Positions 61,014 through 64,000 of a DNA stretch of 64,000 nt are shown one piece after another. Below the pieces are notes generated by a model. The model was given only the letters and a program-made list of their open reading frames with translations, was not told where the DNA came from and did no database searches. The stretch comes from Oscillospiraceae bacterium (GTDB taxonomy: Bacteria; Bacillota; Clostridia; UMGS1840; HGM11507): assembly GCA_015068525.1 (NCBI GenBank), contig SVKJ01000004.1:1-64000 (forward strand), in the 5' to 3' direction. Made by a program: the position numbers and the translations under genes. Within the stretch, counting starts at the first letter, position 1. Every line of letters begins with the position of its first letter.

Positions 61014-61699
61014 TTACTTGCTTTTCTTTCTTCCTTATCGTCAAGTTCTTTTAAAACAATATCTTCATTATATTTTTTTATAAGAGCTCTTTTGATAATT
61101 TCATCACATAATTTTGGATTTTTAGGAAGAAGAGGTCCGTCTAAGAAAGATGCAAAAGTATTTTTATAAATTACTCCTTCCTTTTTATCCTGCCCGTTAT
61201 TTCCATTTCCAAAAACAACTTCTCCAAGAGGATTAAGGTTTCCTATGTCCATTCTTCCGTTATGGTTTTCAAAACCTGTTACTATACCAAAAGGAGTATT
61301 TATTACAACATTTGAAACAAATCTTTTTTCATCCCATAACGATTTTACTTCAAGGACACCAAGCCCTTCCTGCTTTTCTCCCTTTATATGAAATTCTTTT
61401 GAAATAAGTTCAAACCCTGAACAAACGGCAAGTAAAACTCCGTGACTTTCAACATACTCTTTAAGTTTATCTTTTATAGGATAAAGTTTATCTTTTGCGG
61501 TTAGAATTTCTCTATCTCCACCTCCGCCAATATAAACAATATCAAATATCGAAAAATCAATTTCGTCATCTATATAAATATCAGTTATATTTACGTCTAT
61601 ATCTCTCCATAAAAGCCTTTTTTCAATCGCTTTTATATTGCCGATATCGCCAAACATATTAAGAAGTTCAGGATAGATAACACCTACTTTAAGTTCCAT
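60980..61699 (-). CDS. gatD: Lipid II isoglutaminyl synthase glutaminase subunit GatD
   Basis: GatD releases ammonia from glutamine for MurT, which amidates the D-glutamate of lipid II. The 239-residue class I-type glutaminase has the nucleophile Cys in LLAVCSGFELISKEF and the family stretch GPLLPKNPKLCDEIIKRAL. The residue before GPLL is Asp (SFLDGPLL), where relatives have the catalytic His (YLHGPLL type). The gene overlaps the murT stop by 1 bp, the standard arrangement. Confidence 0.88.
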   Translation of the reverse strand: MELKVGVIYPELLNMFGDIGNIKAIEKRLLWRDIDVNITDIYIDDEIDFSIFDIVYIGGGGDREILTAKDKLYPIKDKLKEYVESHGVLLAVCSGFELISKEFHIKGEKQEGLGVLEVKSLWDEKRFVSNVVINTPFGIVTGFENHNGRMDIGNLNPLGEVVFGNGNNGQDKKEGVIYKNTFASFLDGPLLPKNPKLCDEIIKRALIKKYNEDIVLKELDDKEERKASNYIVSKYTSQI

Positions 61700-63030
61700 T
61701 ATTCGTTCCCCTCCATATTTCTTAATATCTTCTCTGCATCGAAAATCACTGTGTAATTTACTAAAAGATATAAAACCTCGCCATCTTTTTTAAGATTATC
61801 TTCCACTGCTTCTTTTAAGTTTTCATATACAGTACATTCTTTATTAAAAGAAGAATATTTCATTCTTACATTAAGTTCGTCACACCTTAATCCGCATAGG
61901 GTAACGGAATTTACAGTTTCATCTGAAAGACTGTCAAAGTCAACATCCCAGATCCACGAAATATCCATTCCGTCCGACTCACAGTCATTAAGTGCTATAA
62001 TTATATCCTTTTTTCTTCTGTCTGAAAGCACTGTTGCAAACGCCTGATTAAATCCTGCAGGATTTTTTGCTAAATTTAAAATAGCAGGCTTTTTCAAATT
62101 AAACTGTTCCATCCTCGCGACCTGAGGCTTGTAGTCTGATAAAATTTCATTTATATTATCTAAATCAATACCTAATGTTTTGACCGTTAAAAGTGATGCT
62201 AAAATATTATATACATTATAAAAGCCTCTGTAGTTAACTTTTATATTAATTTCATCGTTACATTCAAATGAAAGCCCGTCAGATAAATCAACTTTTTTAG
62301 CATAAAAGTCAAGTTCAGGACGTTTAAGCAAACATTTTTCGCAATTAAAATCTCCAAGTTTGGAATAGTGAGAATAGTTATATTTAAGTTTTTCATTACA
62401 TCTTGGGCAAAAATGCACTTCCTGAGTTTCGTTGGTTATAACATCTTCCAAAACACCAAATGATAAAAATTCTCCATATTCTTCACCCATTTTAACTAAA
62501 ATAGGATCATCGCCATTTACTAAAAGGCGCGTACCTTTAGCAATATCGAGTGCTTTTTTTAAGTATCCTGCCGTAAGTTCCACCTCTCCGTATCTGTCAA
62601 GCTGGTCTCTGAAAAGATTTGTTATAACCATAACATCAGGAGTAAGGTGTTCAAAAATTTTTACTGAAAATGCTTCGTCCATTTCCAAAGTTGCAAAGTC
62701 GCAATCTAAGTTTCCGAATATATCGCATTTTTCTATAAACGCAGTAACAACTCCTGAGAGCATATTTGCACCGATATTGTTGCAAACCACTTTGTAACCT
62801 TTTTTAGTTAAAATTTTATCAATCAGATTATTGGTAGTAGTCTTCCCGTTTGTTCCGCAAACTGCTACAATACCGCATTTAACTTTTTTTGATAGAATTT
62901 TAAGCACATTGGGGCATACTTTAAGAGCATATACACCCGGTGTTGCCGAGCCTTTTTTACCCATAATTTTACCCACTGATATAAGAATTTTACAAACCCA
63001 GATTGATAATATAAATCTTATTTTTTTCAT
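61699..63030 (-). CDS. murT: Lipid II isoglutaminyl synthase subunit MurT
   Basis: MurT is the Mur-ligase-like subunit that activates D-glutamate of lipid II with ATP. The 443-residue protein has the P-loop AVCGTNGKTTTNNLID, the Mur motif TLEMDEAF, and a four-Cys zinc ribbon (CPRCNEKL and CEKCLLKRP). The C-terminal DUF1727 has NPAGFNQAFATV and ALNDCESDGMDISWIWD. It starts 4 bp after gpsA. Together with the FemAB-like protein it points to a modified peptidoglycan. Confidence 0.94.
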   Translation of the reverse strand: MKKIRFILSIWVCKILISVGKIMGKKGSATPGVYALKVCPNVLKILSKKVKCGIVAVCGTNGKTTTNNLIDKILTKKGYKVVCNNIGANMLSGVVTAFIEKCDIFGNLDCDFATLEMDEAFSVKIFEHLTPDVMVITNLFRDQLDRYGEVELTAGYLKKALDIAKGTRLLVNGDDPILVKMGEEYGEFLSFGVLEDVITNETQEVHFCPRCNEKLKYNYSHYSKLGDFNCEKCLLKRPELDFYAKKVDLSDGLSFECNDEINIKVNYRGFYNVYNILASLLTVKTLGIDLDNINEILSDYKPQVARMEQFNLKKPAILNLAKNPAGFNQAFATVLSDRRKKDIIIALNDCESDGMDISWIWDVDFDSLSDETVNSVTLCGLRCDELNVRMKYSSFNKECTVYENLKEAVEDNLKKDGEVLYLLVNYTVIFDAEKILRNMEGNE

Positions 63031-63034
63031 AAGT

Positions 63035-64000
63035 TTACTCTGCCCTTTTATCTCTTAACATTAAATTTTTCATTGATGAATTAACATCATATCCTAAGTA
63101 TAATACACCATACGCTTCTTCTACTATCGGCATATCCACATCATATTTTTTGGAAAGTTCATAGGCACTTTTTGTTGCAAGTATACCTTCAACTACCATA
63201 CCTACTTCTTCTTTTGCTTCTTCGGGAGTTTTTCCCTGACCGATTAAAATACCTGCACGTCGGTTTCTTGAGTGCATACTAAGGCAGGTTACTATCAAAT
63301 CTCCCATTCCTGTAAGTCCACTGAAAGTTTCAATTTTTCCGCCCATTTTTGTTCCAAGTCTTATTATTTCTGACATACCTCGTGTCATAAGTGCGGCTTT
63401 TGTGTTATCTCCAAGCTCTAAACCATCTGCAATACCCACACATAGAGATATAACATTTTTAAGCGCACCACCAAGCTGAACGCCTATAACATCATCTGAT
63501 GTATAAACTCTCAAATAGTCACACATAAAAGTATCCTGGATTTCTAAAGCAACATTTATATCCTTTGATGCAGCAACCAAAGTGGTACACATTTTCTTAC
63601 CCACTTCCTCTGCATGAGATGGACCGCTTAAAACACACACTTGTTTTTTAGGCATAAGGATTTCTTCTATAACGGAAGATATACACTTAAGTGTCCCCTC
63701 TTCCATTCCCTTTGCAATACTTACAATAGTCTGATTTTTATAGAATGGTTTTATTTTTTCAATCGTACTTCTTACAGCAAAAGAAGGGCAGGCAACAACA
63801 ATGATATCCATTCCTTCGACTGCTTTATTTATATCATTTGTAAATTCAACACTTTCAGGTAGAATAACACCAGGTAGAAACTTTATATGTTCCCTGTAGT
63901 TTAAAAACATATCATATTCTTCTTTTAAATATGACCATAATGTAACTTTATGCCCGTTATTTGCAAGAACGTCAGTTATAGCTGTTCCCCAACTTCCAGA
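63035..64000 (-). CDS. gpsA: Glycerol-3-phosphate dehydrogenase [NAD(P)+], 5'-truncated by the window edge
   Basis: GpsA makes glycerol 3-phosphate for phospholipids. The reading frame is open to the edge at 64000, where the minus-strand product begins SGSWGTAITDVLANNGHKVT; the missing part is about ten residues including the start of the GxGxxG loop. Further motifs are GPSHAEEV, GGALKNVISLCVGIADGLE, the Lys in LGDNTKAALMTRG, and LTGMGDLIVTCLS with SRNRRAG. An internal Met at 63910 is not the start. Confidence 0.95.
   Translation of the reverse strand, partial: SGSWGTAITDVLANNGHKVTLWSYLKEEYDMFLNYREHIKFLPGVILPESVEFTNDINKAVEGMDIIVVACPSFAVRSTIEKIKPFYKNQTIVSIAKGMEEGTLKCISSVIEEILMPKKQVCVLSGPSHAEEVGKKMCTTLVAASKDINVALEIQDTFMCDYLRVYTSDDVIGVQLGGALKNVISLCVGIADGLELGDNTKAALMTRGMSEIIRLGTKMGGKIETFSGLTGMGDLIVTCLSMHSRNRRAGILIGQGKTPEEAKEEVGMVVEGILATKSAYELSKKYDVDMPIVEEAYGVLYLGYDVNSSMKNLMLRDKRAE

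Overview
The window is 64 kb of low-GC (by eye about one third G+C) DNA from an endospore-forming member of the Clostridia (Bacillota). The evidence is a complete eight-gene spoIIIA operon, a T-box leader in front of thrS, the Rex redox repressor, MurT/GatD cell-wall amidation genes, S-layer-homology (SLH) proteins, a YwlE-type phosphatase and fermentative D-lactate and alcohol dehydrogenases. No rRNA, prophage, insertion-sequence transposase or CRISPR array was seen. The species is not identifiable from sequence reading alone.

Layout. 125-7846 (minus) is one tightly packed run from a proB promoter: proline synthesis (proBA), an AEC transporter, RNase H1, a GNAT, a MATE exporter, a zinc-ribbon membrane protein, a ferritin-domain CCC1 iron transporter and a ZIP transporter. 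8025-8543 holds tRNA-Arg(ACG) and a duplicated tRNA 3' end plus terminator. 8544-10836 carries ldhA and an iron-type alcohol dehydrogenase. 10906-13003 (minus) is a two-component system. 13181-22570 (plus) is secA, prfB (programmed frameshift), prfA, a TsaC/YwlE fusion, rimI, tsaD and an isocitrate dehydrogenase; rex and a YitT protein follow. 24518-28224 (minus) has a CocE-type hydrolase broken by one in-frame stop, and thrS under a T-box. 28221-34729 (minus) has prsW, pnuC with an unusual leader ORF, and spoIIIAA-AH. 34837-37952 (plus) is a run of four exported or anchored proteins of unknown function. Next come rlmH, a YlmC-like protein, a HAD phosphatase, a DUF951 protein and a second ZIP transporter. 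41247-49871 holds an SLH protein, a sugar-kinase-like gene divergent from an AraC regulator, Trk potassium uptake, a hydroxyacid dehydrogenase, a hydrolase, an N6-adenine methyltransferase and a ferredoxin. 49969-55719 (minus) is ricT, holB, alr, a FemAB-like transferase and a WG-repeat protein. 55893-59234 (minus) is a restriction-modification locus with two cytosine-5 methyltransferases around a probable nuclease. 59529-64000 ends with an amidase-domain protein, an unknown membrane protein, gatD, murT and a partial gpsA.

The most unusual feature is a dispersed family of long foldback (imperfect palindrome) elements that fill whole intergenic gaps: 17046-17280, 22572-22847, 39348-39620, a chimeric copy at 49515-49663, a related-looking tandem 264-bp pair at 40651-41178, and a lone 16-bp terminal fragment at 26143. 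Their ends run into coding sequence, supplying the last codons and stop of prfB and of a HAD phosphatase gene, and one copy abuts the ribosome-binding site of rex. Other points of interest are a prfB frameshift site that uses UAA rather than UGA, a TsaC fused to a putative arginine phosphatase, a GatD with Asp at the expected catalytic His, and a 38-codon ORF with a self-pairing ribosome-binding site upstream of pnuC.
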